This document shows, one piece after another, positions 1 through 6,527 of a stretch of DNA of 9,767 bases (positions are counted from its first letter, which is position 1; each line of letters starts with the position of its first letter). The translations under genes were made by a program, and so were the position numbers. The notes beneath the pieces were generated by a model that was not told where the DNA came from, made no database searches, and worked only from the letters and a program-made list of their open reading frames with translations. The DNA is from an uncultured bacterium (GTDB taxonomy: Bacteria; Edwardsbacteria; AC1; EtOH8): assembly GCA_937958665.1 (NCBI GenBank), contig CALGNM010000279.1, positions 1-9,767 on the forward strand. Reading direction: 5' to 3'.

Positions 1-48
1 CGACCCCCGAGATCTACACTCTTTCCCTACACGACGCTCTTCCGATCT
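1..48 (+). other. Illumina TruSeq universal (P5) adapter, not genomic
   Basis: These bases match the 3' part of the TruSeq universal adapter (…GAGATCTACAC, TCTTTCCCTACACGACGC, TCTTCCGATCT) with no i5 index between the P5 and read-1 parts. There is one mismatch, C for the expected A at position 6. The adapter ends at the final T of the GATCT at 44-48, and genomic sequence starts at about 49. It should be trimmed before any use of the contig. Confidence 0.98.
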
Positions 49-82
49 CGGCTTGATTCCCTCAAGGATTACCATCAGCAAA

Positions 83-107
83 CGGCGGCCTTGTTGCTAA
101 GCCGCCG
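83..107. other. GC-rich hairpin upstream of the operon
   Basis: CGGCGGC at 83-89 pairs perfectly with GCCGCCG at 101-107 around an 11-nt loop. An alternative fold extends the stem with CTT/AAG by bulging one C. No U-run follows on either strand, so it is not a canonical intrinsic terminator. It could be a remnant of the end of an upstream gene or a protein-binding site. Confidence 0.4.
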
Positions 108-113
108 CTGGTA

Positions 114-142
114 GGAACCAGCCGGCTCCCAATGGACTCTAA
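114..142 (+). promoter_or_regulatory. Distal ECF-type promoter candidate (GGAAC-N19-TCTAA)
   Basis: GGAAC at 114-118 is followed after exactly 19 nt by TCTAA at 138-142. These resemble the -35 and -10 elements of RpoE-like ECF sigma factors. The same two elements recur with identical spacing at 233-261, and ACTCTAAC is shared at both -10 sites. Transcription from here would begin near 149 and give a leader of about 130 nt before the sigma-factor gene. Confidence 0.5.
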
Positions 143-232
143 CGATTATATACCATCAACACCGATTGCATTTTGTTGATTATCAATGCCTTGGGACATA
201 ATATTGGCGGGGAAAATCATGTGACAGGAACC

Positions 233-261
233 GGAACTTTTAGGATACAGCCATACTCTAA
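233..261 (+). promoter_or_regulatory. Proximal ECF-type promoter candidate (GGAACTTTT … TCTAA)
   Basis: GGAAC, continuing TTTT, lies at 233-241 and TCTAA at 257-261. The first element fits the GGAACTT -35 consensus of RpoE-type ECF sigma factors well. A second GGAACC sits directly upstream at 227-232. The expected start site near 268 lies only about 12 nt before the ATG at 280. ECF factors commonly transcribe their own operon, so autoregulation by the gene at 280 is the simplest inference. Confidence 0.6.
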
Positions 262-279
262 CCTATCAGACCACCATAT

Positions 280-801
280 ATGCCGGATAACGACAGGCCC
301 GATTTTCAACAGGTGCTGGACAAGCATGGCGGTAAATTATTCAATCTGATGCTGAGGTTGACCGGCAATTATCATTGGGCCCAAGACCTGACCCAGGATG
401 TTCTCCTGATAGCCTTCCGGGAATATGAGAAATTCCGGGGGGAATCGGATGTCTTCACCTGGATTTACCGCATAGCCATCAACCATCACCGGCGCCAAGC
501 CAAAAAGCTGCGGCTAAAAAATTGGCTGGGTTTGGATGATGTGCCGGCCGAAACCATGGCCACCGAACTGGCCGACCCGGCCGAGAAAGACCAGCAGAGT
601 TTCCGGGTGGCCCGGGCAGTCTCGGAGTTGCCCGATGAATTCAGGGAGTCGGTGGTTCTCCACTACTTCCAGGACCAAAGCTGCGAACAGATAGCCCGGA
701 TACTGGACTGCTCGACGGGAACCGTCAAGTCCCGCCTGTGGCGGGGAAGGAAGATACTGGCCCAGAAACTGGAGGGATTCATATCCGAAACCGGAGTGTG
801 A
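280..801 (+). CDS. ECF-family RNA polymerase sigma factor
   Basis: This 173-residue protein has the length and two-domain layout of an extracytoplasmic-function sigma factor. Region 2 spans about residues 10-78, with the acidic AQDLTQDV segment near 34-41 and the region 2.4-like FTWIYRIAINHHRR at 59-72. Region 4 spans about 108-162, with LPDEFRESVVLHYFQDQS followed by a helix-turn-helix (EQIARILDCSTGTVKSRLWR) at 136-155. It should direct RNA polymerase to GGAAC/TCTAA-type promoters such as the two just upstream. The ATG at 280 has no convincing Shine-Dalgarno, in keeping with a very short predicted leader. It is the first gene of a three-gene operon, and its TGA lies 1 nt before the next ATG, so the anti-sigma factor is probably coupled in translation. 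The family call is firm; the ECF subgroup is not assigned. Confidence 0.95.
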   Translation: MPDNDRPDFQQVLDKHGGKLFNLMLRLTGNYHWAQDLTQDVLLIAFREYEKFRGESDVFTWIYRIAINHHRRQAKKLRLKNWLGLDDVPAETMATELADPAEKDQQSFRVARAVSELPDEFRESVVLHYFQDQSCEQIARILDCSTGTVKSRLWRGRKILAQKLEGFISETGV

Positions 802-802
802 G

Positions 803-1465
803 ATGAGCTGCAAGAGAATCGAAGATTTCATGAGGGACAACCCCGGTATAGAGCTGCCGGAGCTGTTGCGGGCCCATACCCGCAGCTGTCCCGATTGCCA
901 GAAATTGCTGCAACAGCAGCTGGCCCTAGAGGCTATGCTCCGGGCTATGCCTCGGGCCGGCCTACCGCCCTACCTGGCAACCTTAACCGACCGCCAAGCA
1001 CCAAAAGCATTCGGAAGTCTTTGGCCGTCGTTGGCCCCGGCTATGGCCCTGGGGCTGGCCCTGGCGGTGATGCTGATAAATTTTCCCGCCCCTCCGACCG
1101 TCGATCCGGCCCGTCCCTCACTGCCGGAAGCGGTGACGGCCCACAATGTACCCGGGGTTGAACGCACCCTGCCCGCTGCCAAACCGGCCGAGATATATCC
1201 GGTCTGGCCGCCTGATGGCCAGGCCATCGATCCCGAGGACATGACCATAATGGTTTCCATCTATCCCCGGCAGCAGGGGGAGGTGAAGCTGCTGCTAAAC
1301 GGCGCCGACGTCACCGCATCATCCACCATCGGCCAGCAGCATATCTCATTCAACCCGGCCGACCTGAAACCGGGGGAACACCAGGTCCGGGTCTTGTTAC
1401 AACAGCCGGACGGCAGTATCAGCTCAACCAGCTGGAGTTTCTATCTGCTGGAGGAACTATCATGA
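803..1465 (+). CDS. Transmembrane zinc-finger anti-sigma factor with an Ig-like extracytoplasmic domain
   Basis: The 220-residue product has three parts. The cytoplasmic N-terminus carries C3 and the H25-x3-C29-x2-C32 pattern of zinc-finger anti-sigma domains (zf-HC2/ZAS type), the part that binds ECF sigma factors. A hydrophobic segment at about 74-94 is a single membrane span. After a Pro/Ala-rich linker, residues about 130-217 resemble a bacterial Ig-like domain: PVWPPDGQAI, then LLLNGADVT, then LKPGEHQVRVLL and a closing SWSFYL strand. Start ATG at 803 has GGAG at 793-796 with 6-nt spacing inside the sigma gene. Its TGA overlaps the next ATG (ATGA at 1462-1465). By family precedent it holds the sigma factor at the membrane until an outside signal arrives; the Ig-like domain as sensor is my inference. 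Confidence 0.85.
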   Translation: MSCKRIEDFMRDNPGIELPELLRAHTRSCPDCQKLLQQQLALEAMLRAMPRAGLPPYLATLTDRQAPKAFGSLWPSLAPAMALGLALAVMLINFPAPPTVDPARPSLPEAVTAHNVPGVERTLPAAKPAEIYPVWPPDGQAIDPEDMTIMVSIYPRQQGEVKLLLNGADVTASSTIGQQHISFNPADLKPGEHQVRVLLQQPDGSISSTSWSFYLLEELS

Positions 1466-3138
1466 AGAACTTTATTATACTTCTTTGCTGCCTGATGGTG
1501 TCCACCCTGGCGGCTTGGGGCCTGCAGATATCCCCCAATCCGGCCCGGCTTGGGCCAGGGGAATTGGTTTTTTTCTCGGCCCAAGGGGCCGAATCCGGAG
1601 CCAGCCTGAACTGGGAGGTGATCCCGGCAGAACTGGGAAAGATAAGCCCCACCGGTCAGTTCACTGCCTCAGCCAATGCCGGGCAGGGAATGGTGAGGGT
1701 CATTGCCAAGGGAAGGGACGGCCGGACGGCCTTGGGGCACGCCTTGATCAAGATTGAGGCCGGGAGAACCGCCCGTTTGAAATTGGAGGTCACACCGGCC
1801 GGATCTGAACTTCGGCTCGGAGAGCGGGTCCGATTCACCTGCCAGGCCCTGACTCCGGAGGGGACACCCATTGACAGCCCGGCCATTATTTGGCAGGTGG
1901 TGCCTGACAAGCTGGGCAGCATCGACCGGCAGGGGAACTTCACCCCGCTGACAACTGGTCAGGGAAGAGTGGTGGCCCGGGTCGCCGGCCCCAATTCCAA
2001 GGGCGTGGGACAGACCGGGATACTGGTGCTGGAGGAGGAACAGCCCTTGTTGGTGGAATTGACCCCGGCCAGGATAAAGTTGGCCCCGGGAGCTTCGGCC
2101 AAGGTCACCACCCAGGTCCGGGACGCATCGGACCAGCCGGTCGAGGCCAAAATCAAGTACAGCCTGTCTCCATCCACCCTGGGGGAAATAGATGAGGACG
2201 GAAACTTCACCGCCGGGCCGACAGCCGGTCCCGGGCTGATCAAGGCCCAGGTTGTCTCGGGAAACCGGCGGGGCTCCGGTCGGGCCATGGTGGTGATCGA
2301 GCCCCTACGCCGTCAATACTCGGTCCGTCTCAAGCCGCGCCAAGCCACGGTGGAGGCCGGCACCAGCCTGCAGCTTGAACTGGAGGTGCGGGACCAGGAT
2401 GGCCGGGAGGCCAATCAAAGGTCCATCGACTGGAAGCTGATACCCCAGGATATCGGGACCATCACCCCACAGGGGCTGTTCACCGCCGGGGAGAGGACAG
2501 GATTCGGCCGAATCGTGGCTAGCCTGTCAGAAGGCGATGCCCGGGGACAGGATGCCGTCACGGTAAGGATAATCAGCCGCAGCCGGAATCAGGTCCGGAT
2601 CAGCCCCGCCAAGTCGGGCTTGAAGCCCGGGCAGATGATCCAGTTCACGGCCAGGATTTCCGACGGACCGGGCCGGGCCGGGGAGGATGCCCGGGTGCGG
2701 TGGTCGGTGTCCCCCTCTGGCTTGGGAACCATCACCCAGCAGGGGCTGTTCACCGCCGGTTCCTTTACCGGGAGCGGCATGGTGGTGGCGGAGGTCCCCC
2801 CCGAGCTGGGCGGCGGCTGGGCGGCGGCCCCGGTCACCATCAGCAGCTATCAGTTGAAGCTGAATGCCCCTCCCAACCAGTACAATATCCACAGCGGGGA
2901 ACAGGTGCTGTTCACCGCTACCCTGCGGGATGCTAACGGCAACGACCTCTCAGGCTCGGCCGAATTCGATTGGGAGATCAGGACCTCAGTCCAGAATTTC
3001 GGAAACATCGATCGCAGCACCGGCCTGTTTCGGGCCGGACAGCCGGTCAAACTGCCGGCCGAGGGGTATGTGACGGTCAGGGCTAGACTGAACGGCCAGC
3101 CGGCCGGGGCCGACGGCATAAAGATAGTGGTTAGGTGA
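1462..3138 (+). CDS. Secreted protein of six tandem Ig-like repeats
   Basis: This 558-residue protein opens with a Sec signal peptide (hydrophobic residues 4-19, likely cleavage near AWG-L at 20/21). The rest is six repeats of about 90 residues, at roughly 21-99, 103-190, 196-280, 286-370, 376-461 and 464-557. Each has a Trp or Tyr strand, a [LIF]G-x-I turn (58, 151, 240, 331, 421, 513), a G-x-F-T-A-like element and a closing beta strand, typical of bacterial Ig-like (Big-type) folds. There is no C-terminal membrane span, LPxTG or obvious sorting domain, so it is exported to the periplasm or surface by an unclear route. GGAGG at 1450-1454, 7 nt before the ATG, and the ATGA overlap with the anti-sigma gene support the start. 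It is probably the effector or ligand-binding partner of the sigma/anti-sigma pair; its true function is unknown. Confidence 0.85.
   Translation: MKNFIILLCCLMVSTLAAWGLQISPNPARLGPGELVFFSAQGAESGASLNWEVIPAELGKISPTGQFTASANAGQGMVRVIAKGRDGRTALGHALIKIEAGRTARLKLEVTPAGSELRLGERVRFTCQALTPEGTPIDSPAIIWQVVPDKLGSIDRQGNFTPLTTGQGRVVARVAGPNSKGVGQTGILVLEEEQPLLVELTPARIKLAPGASAKVTTQVRDASDQPVEAKIKYSLSPSTLGEIDEDGNFTAGPTAGPGLIKAQVVSGNRRGSGRAMVVIEPLRRQYSVRLKPRQATVEAGTSLQLELEVRDQDGREANQRSIDWKLIPQDIGTITPQGLFTAGERTGFGRIVASLSEGDARGQDAVTVRIISRSRNQVRISPAKSGLKPGQMIQFTARISDGPGRAGEDARVRWSVSPSGLGTITQQGLFTAGSFTGSGMVVAEVPPELGGGWAAAPVTISSYQLKLNAPPNQYNIHSGEQVLFTATLRDANGNDLSGSAEFDWEIRTSVQNFGNIDRSTGLFRAGQPVKLPAEGYVTVRARLNGQPAGADGIKIVVR
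2456..2759 (+). repeat. Near-identical DNA block in Ig repeats 4 and 5
   Basis: CAGGGGCTGTTCACCGCCGG occurs exactly at 2470-2489 and again at 2740-2759. The flanking bases GGGA(A)CCATCACCC are also nearly the same in both copies. The separation of 270 nt equals exactly one 90-codon repeat unit. Repeats 4 and 5 are therefore the most recently duplicated or gene-converted pair in the array. Confidence 0.85.
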
Positions 3139-3153
3139 GTCAGAAGTTTGGCA

Positions 3154-3196
3154 GGAAATAAAAACGCCCCCTGAAAAAGGGGGCGTTTTTATTTCC
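3154..3196. terminator. Bidirectional intrinsic terminator between convergent operons
   Basis: A perfect 18-bp inverted repeat has arms at 3154-3171 and 3179-3196 around the 7-nt loop TGAAAAA. The core CGCCCCC/GGGGGCG is flanked by an A-run on the left and TTTTTATTT on the right, so each strand yields a GC-rich hairpin followed by a U-rich tail. It lies 15 nt after the stop of the plus-strand Ig-repeat gene and 2 nt after the stop of the minus-strand membrane-protein gene, and so can end both transcripts. Confidence 0.93.
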
Positions 3197-3198
3197 CA

Positions 3199-4392
3199 TT
3201 ATTTGGACTTGGCTGGCGCCTTCCTTTTTCTGACGGCCTTGCCTGGTTTTGCCTTGGGGGCTTCTTCCGTCTCAGCCTGAATAACGGCTTTCTCCTCAGG
3301 GGCCGGGCAGGCTTCATCGTCCTTGGTTTCGAAGATGTTCCTTTGGTCTCGCTTCATGACGATTATGCCGTAGATGATGGTCTGGCCCGTGACGAAAACG
3401 CTCAGACCGTAGGACAGCACCAACAGCCTGACTACATTCAGGGACATGCCCAGCAGAAAGGCCGACAGCTGCCCCGACCAATTAAGCTCCGGGGTCGCCA
3501 ACAGTCCGGAGGGTAACCCGGCGGCCCAAGGGCACTGGGCGGCCGCCCCGGCCAGACAGTTCAGAGCCAAAGGGGGAGTGTATAGATTGAAGGCCGCAAT
3601 GGCCAGCTCGGCGAACTTGCCGCCCATCGACCCGGCCAACACCTGGTAGGCAAAGCCCAGGGCCGCGATGGCGAAAGAGGCCAGAATCATGGTGGCTGCT
3701 CCGGCCAGCAGTTTCAGCAGCCCGGTATACACCACCAGCCGCCACGGTTGGGAGGTGATGGAGGAAAAGACCTCGAAAAGGTTGTCAAAGGAATCGCCCT
3801 GGGTGGCCCCGGATATCACCGGGGAGAAAAACAGCCCCACCGCCAGCGAGACCATCAGGAAGATTGCGAACAAACAAACCAGGAAGGCTGGCAGGGCCAG
3901 CAGGGCCACCCCAAGCTCTCCCAGCACCGGAATCCTCCCCCACCAGCCTAGAAGCACCCCACCAAAAACTATCAGTATCAGGAAAGAGCCGATTACCGCC
4001 GTACCCCCCAGAATGGACTTCCAGTGCCGCCCGATATGCCCGAAGGCTCCCTTGACCTCAAAAAATTCATTGCCCTTGAGCTGTTCAGCGGCCAACCGGG
4101 CTACTGCCGAAGAAAATAGGATGTACGCCAGCAATCCCCCCGCCACCCCCAGCGTCCACAACAGCCAAGGCCACAGCCCGGCCCCCGGCCAGGGAGCGGC
4201 CGGCAACAGGCCGAAGATGGTCCAGGTCTCGGCCAAGCTCTTGCCTGAGGCCAGGTGGGCCAGGTAGCCGAAAACCCCGTAGATTACCAGCCCGCAGGTC
4301 AGCCCCCAGAACATCACCCACATCTTTTTGGGCGACAGGCCCAACCGGACGGCCCGAAAAACATCGCGGTAGTCAAAATACATCTTCAGCAT
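3199..4392 (-). CDS. Polytopic inner-membrane protein of unknown function with a basic C-terminal tail
   Basis: The 397-residue product has about six or seven hydrophobic segments, at roughly 24-46, 73-97, 127-151, 157-192, 217-250 and 310-346; the longer ones may be two spans. The N-terminus (YFDYRDVFRAVRLGLSPKKMW) looks cytoplasmic and amphipathic. After the last span, residues about 347-397 form a charged tail rich in Lys, Ala, Pro and Glu that ends in several Lys/Arg residues. I do not recognise a named family or see catalytic motifs. The start is supported by GGAGG at 4401-4405 with 8-nt spacing. It is the last gene of the dacB-containing operon, 43 nt downstream of dacB, and runs directly into the shared terminator. 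A role at the cell envelope is suggested only by location and company. Confidence 0.8.
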   Translation of the reverse strand: MLKMYFDYRDVFRAVRLGLSPKKMWVMFWGLTCGLVIYGVFGYLAHLASGKSLAETWTIFGLLPAAPWPGAGLWPWLLWTLGVAGGLLAYILFSSAVARLAAEQLKGNEFFEVKGAFGHIGRHWKSILGGTAVIGSFLILIVFGGVLLGWWGRIPVLGELGVALLALPAFLVCLFAIFLMVSLAVGLFFSPVISGATQGDSFDNLFEVFSSITSQPWRLVVYTGLLKLLAGAATMILASFAIAALGFAYQVLAGSMGGKFAELAIAAFNLYTPPLALNCLAGAAAQCPWAAGLPSGLLATPELNWSGQLSAFLLGMSLNVVRLLVLSYGLSVFVTGQTIIYGIIVMKRDQRNIFETKDDEACPAPEEKAVIQAETEEAPKAKPGKAVRKRKAPAKSK

Positions 4393-4435
4393 GGATCGTT
4401 CCTCCCCTTTTATCTTTATGGCCCGACAGATCTAA

Positions 4436-6004
4436 TCAGCTGAGATAATCGATCAGGATCTTGCAGATGTGGTCCTCTATCCGCCGAGCCAGCTTGGCCC
4501 GGTTAGTATTGTTGACCATGATCGAGAAGGCGAACATCTTTCCGTTCTTGGCGGTCAGATAGCCCGATAGGGCCGATACTCCACCGATAGATCCGGTCTT
4601 GGCGTACACCCGGCCACAGAAGTCGGGCTGGGAGAACCTCCCCTGCAGGGTGCCGTCTATACCTCCGATGGACAATGAACGGTAGAACACATCCCAGTAG
4701 GGCTGTTCGTACATGTATTTCAGCAGGTTGACCACCTGATAGGGGGAAACCTCATTGCGGCGCGACAGCCCGCTGCCATCGTAAAGATCTATCTCCCCCA
4801 GGCCCATCCGGTTGATTATATCCCGCTCGGCCAGCGACCCCTGCTCCCTACTCCCCTCGCCGTCCACCTCGGCCCCAATGGTCTGCAGCAGCGACTCGGC
4901 ATACAGATTGTGGCTCTTCTTGTTGATCACCTTGATGATCTCGGACAGCGGCTCGGAGTAGTGGACATACAGCAGGGTGGTGTTGTACTCCCGTACCGGG
5001 TCCTGCGTCCGGCTGGCCCGGGCCTCGCCCTGCAGGACCACCCCCCGCTGCTCCAGCAGGGCAGCCAGGATTCGGGCCACGTGACTCTCCGGCTCCTTGG
5101 CTATGAAGGTCTGGCGGCTGGTAGCCCCGACGGCCAGGGTGCCGGTGATTCTGAGAGTGGCCCCGTCAAAAGAGGCATAGGCCTTGCCGTTGTTGTAAAC
5201 CCGGCGGGTCTTGGTGCTGTAGCTGCCGTCCTTGTTCTTGACCTTCTTCTCCACCGTCCGATAGCCTCCGGCTATGGTCCGGCTCAGGTTTTTGACGCTG
5301 ATGGCCATCGGAGGATCAGTCTGCACCATCACCGGTTTTCCCACTCTTCCCCCCTTGAGGGTCACCACCACTACGTTCTCCCGGAAGGATAGGCCCGATA
5401 GCCTCCAGGCCAGACGCTTTTTGGGGCGGACCAGCTTGTTGGCGGAGCGGGGGATGATGGACACCAGCTTCTCCGGTACGAAGTCCCCCTGGTCGCCCAC
5501 CAGGTCTCCTTCGATCCGGGTAATTCCCATTTCCTTGATGTTGTCCGCCCACTGCTCGATATAGTCCAGCTCGTTGATGGTGGGATCGCCCGACCCTCTG
5601 ATCAGCAAGTCACCCTGCAACACTCCGGCCGAATCGATTGGACCGCAGGCATAGATCTCGGTCTGGTAGCTGTATTCCGGCCCCAGTTTCTCCAAGGCGG
5701 CGGCGGTGGTGAACAGCTTGGTGTTGGAAGCCGGAATGAATCGGGAATGGGAGTTATGCTGGTAGACCAGCGTGCCGTCATCCAGCGACAATACCGCCAC
5801 CCCCCAGCGCCCCACCCGCTTCAGGTTCTTGTCCAGTAGTCGGTCCAAGTCCTCCTGGACATCTCCGGTGGGCTTGGCCAGATACAAGACATTGCTGGAC
5901 CGCTTGGCCTTCTTTTTACTCTTGGCCGGGACTGCCCCGTTGGAAGCCGCCGCCAGCATCAGAAAAGCCAGCAGGGATGATGTGAACACTGTGTATTTTC
6001 GCAT
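4436..6004 (-). CDS. dacB: D-alanyl-D-alanine carboxypeptidase/endopeptidase, PBP4 type (peptidase S13)
   Basis: The 522-residue protein carries all three active-site motifs of the S13 penicillin-binding family. These are SxxK at S93-N-T-K96 within FIPASNTKLFTTAAALEKLG, SxN at S364-H-N366, and KTG at K469-T-G471 within YAKTGSIGG. S93 is the expected acyl-ester nucleophile. DGSGLSRRN (409-417) is also typical of the family. A signal peptide (about 1-23) followed by a Lys-rich stretch points to the periplasm. The enzyme trims the terminal D-Ala of peptidoglycan pentapeptides and can cleave D-Ala-mDAP cross-links. The long insertion between the first and second motifs is usual for PBP4. Its ATG lies 2 nt after the stop of the HNH gene (TGA-CA-ATG), so the two are cotranscribed and probably coupled. 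Confidence 0.95.
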   Translation of the reverse strand: MRKYTVFTSSLLAFLMLAAASNGAVPAKSKKKAKRSSNVLYLAKPTGDVQEDLDRLLDKNLKRVGRWGVAVLSLDDGTLVYQHNSHSRFIPASNTKLFTTAAALEKLGPEYSYQTEIYACGPIDSAGVLQGDLLIRGSGDPTINELDYIEQWADNIKEMGITRIEGDLVGDQGDFVPEKLVSIIPRSANKLVRPKKRLAWRLSGLSFRENVVVVTLKGGRVGKPVMVQTDPPMAISVKNLSRTIAGGYRTVEKKVKNKDGSYSTKTRRVYNNGKAYASFDGATLRITGTLAVGATSRQTFIAKEPESHVARILAALLEQRGVVLQGEARASRTQDPVREYNTTLLYVHYSEPLSEIIKVINKKSHNLYAESLLQTIGAEVDGEGSREQGSLAERDIINRMGLGEIDLYDGSGLSRRNEVSPYQVVNLLKYMYEQPYWDVFYRSLSIGGIDGTLQGRFSQPDFCGRVYAKTGSIGGVSALSGYLTAKNGKMFAFSIMVNNTNRAKLARRIEDHICKILIDYLS

Positions 6005-6006
6005 TG

Positions 6007-6513
6007 TCAGGCGGTCCCTAAAAACAGATAGGGTTTCCAGCTATCCTCCGGCTGATGAATGGAATATTGTATGAACGACAAGTAGTGGGGACGGCGGGGT
6101 TTGCGGATCAGGGTCATCCGGGCCTGTTTCAGGCTGCGGTTGGCCTTCTTGTTATTGCAGGCCGAGCAGGCGCTGACCAGGTTCTCCCAGCTGTCCTCCC
6201 CCCCCTGGCATTTGGGCACCAAATGGTCTATGGTCAGCTGGCCCCGGCTGGTCCCGCAATACTGGCAGACATGGCGATCCCGCCTCAGGATATTTTGCTT
6301 GGAGAGCTTCACCTCCAGCCGCAGGGGCCGGATAAATCCATCCAGCCGAACCACGCTGGGCAGGGCAAACCGTTTCCGGACCCCGATGGCGAAGCAATCA
6401 CTGTTCTCCACCACCTCGGCCTTGCCCAACAACAGAAGGACCAGGGCCCGCCTGGCGTTGCATACCAGCAGGGGCTCGTAGTTCTGGTTGAGCACCAACA
6501 CCTGGCGCCCCAA
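6007..6513 (-). CDS. HNH endonuclease-domain protein
   Basis: This 168-residue protein starts with RQVLVLNQNYEPLLVCNARRALVLLLLGKAEVVE, the usual N-terminus of a widespread small HNH family. It has a zinc-bound HNH core: C83-x2-C86, the D96-H97 pair, N111, and C116-x2-C119 followed by N120-N-K-K. The fold suggests a metal-dependent nuclease, but the cellular role of these stand-alone proteins is not established. The start is a TTG at 6511-6513, chosen because it gives the family's usual N-terminus; no good Shine-Dalgarno precedes it. An ATG at 6519-6521 lies in another frame and would be in frame only if the GGGG run at 6508-6511 were one base longer. It sits 14 nt after the small membrane gene and 2 nt before dacB. 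No phage or mobile-element genes are nearby. Confidence 0.9.
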   Translation of the reverse strand: MGRQVLVLNQNYEPLLVCNARRALVLLLLGKAEVVENSDCFAIGVRKRFALPSVVRLDGFIRPLRLEVKLSKQNILRRDRHVCQYCGTSRGQLTIDHLVPKCQGGEDSWENLVSACSACNNKKANRSLKQARMTLIRKPRRPHYLSFIQYSIHQPEDSWKPYLFLGTA

Positions 6514-6527
6514 ACTGCCATTTTGGG

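Larger units (their letters stand above)
49..279. other. Non-coding leader upstream of the sigma-factor operon
   Basis: I see no credible gene in these 231 bases. Part of the stretch (about 141-222) is clearly more AT-rich than the coding DNA around it. It holds a GC-rich hairpin (83-107), two copies of an ECF-type promoter motif (114-142 and 233-261), and a 7-bp inverted repeat, ATCAACA at 155-161 and TGTTGAT at 174-180, with a 12-nt loop. TACCATCA occurs at 70-77 and again at 151-158. The inverted repeat lies between the two promoter motifs, where an operator would be expected, but no regulator can be named. Confidence 0.55.

Noticed and set aside
173-202. Sigma-70-like elements TTGTTG-N18-CATAAT in the sigma-operon leader
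   Set aside because: The -35 match is weak and the -10 lacks its first T; in an AT-rich stretch this is expected by chance, so it is not listed as a promoter.
3668-4267. Plus-strand open frame of 199 codons
   Set aside because: Antisense to the polytopic membrane protein; its Pro/Ser/Lys-rich composition is what reverse-complemented hydrophobic codons give.
4910-5392. Plus-strand open frame of 160 codons
   Set aside because: Antisense to dacB, whose three catalytic motifs fix the true strand.
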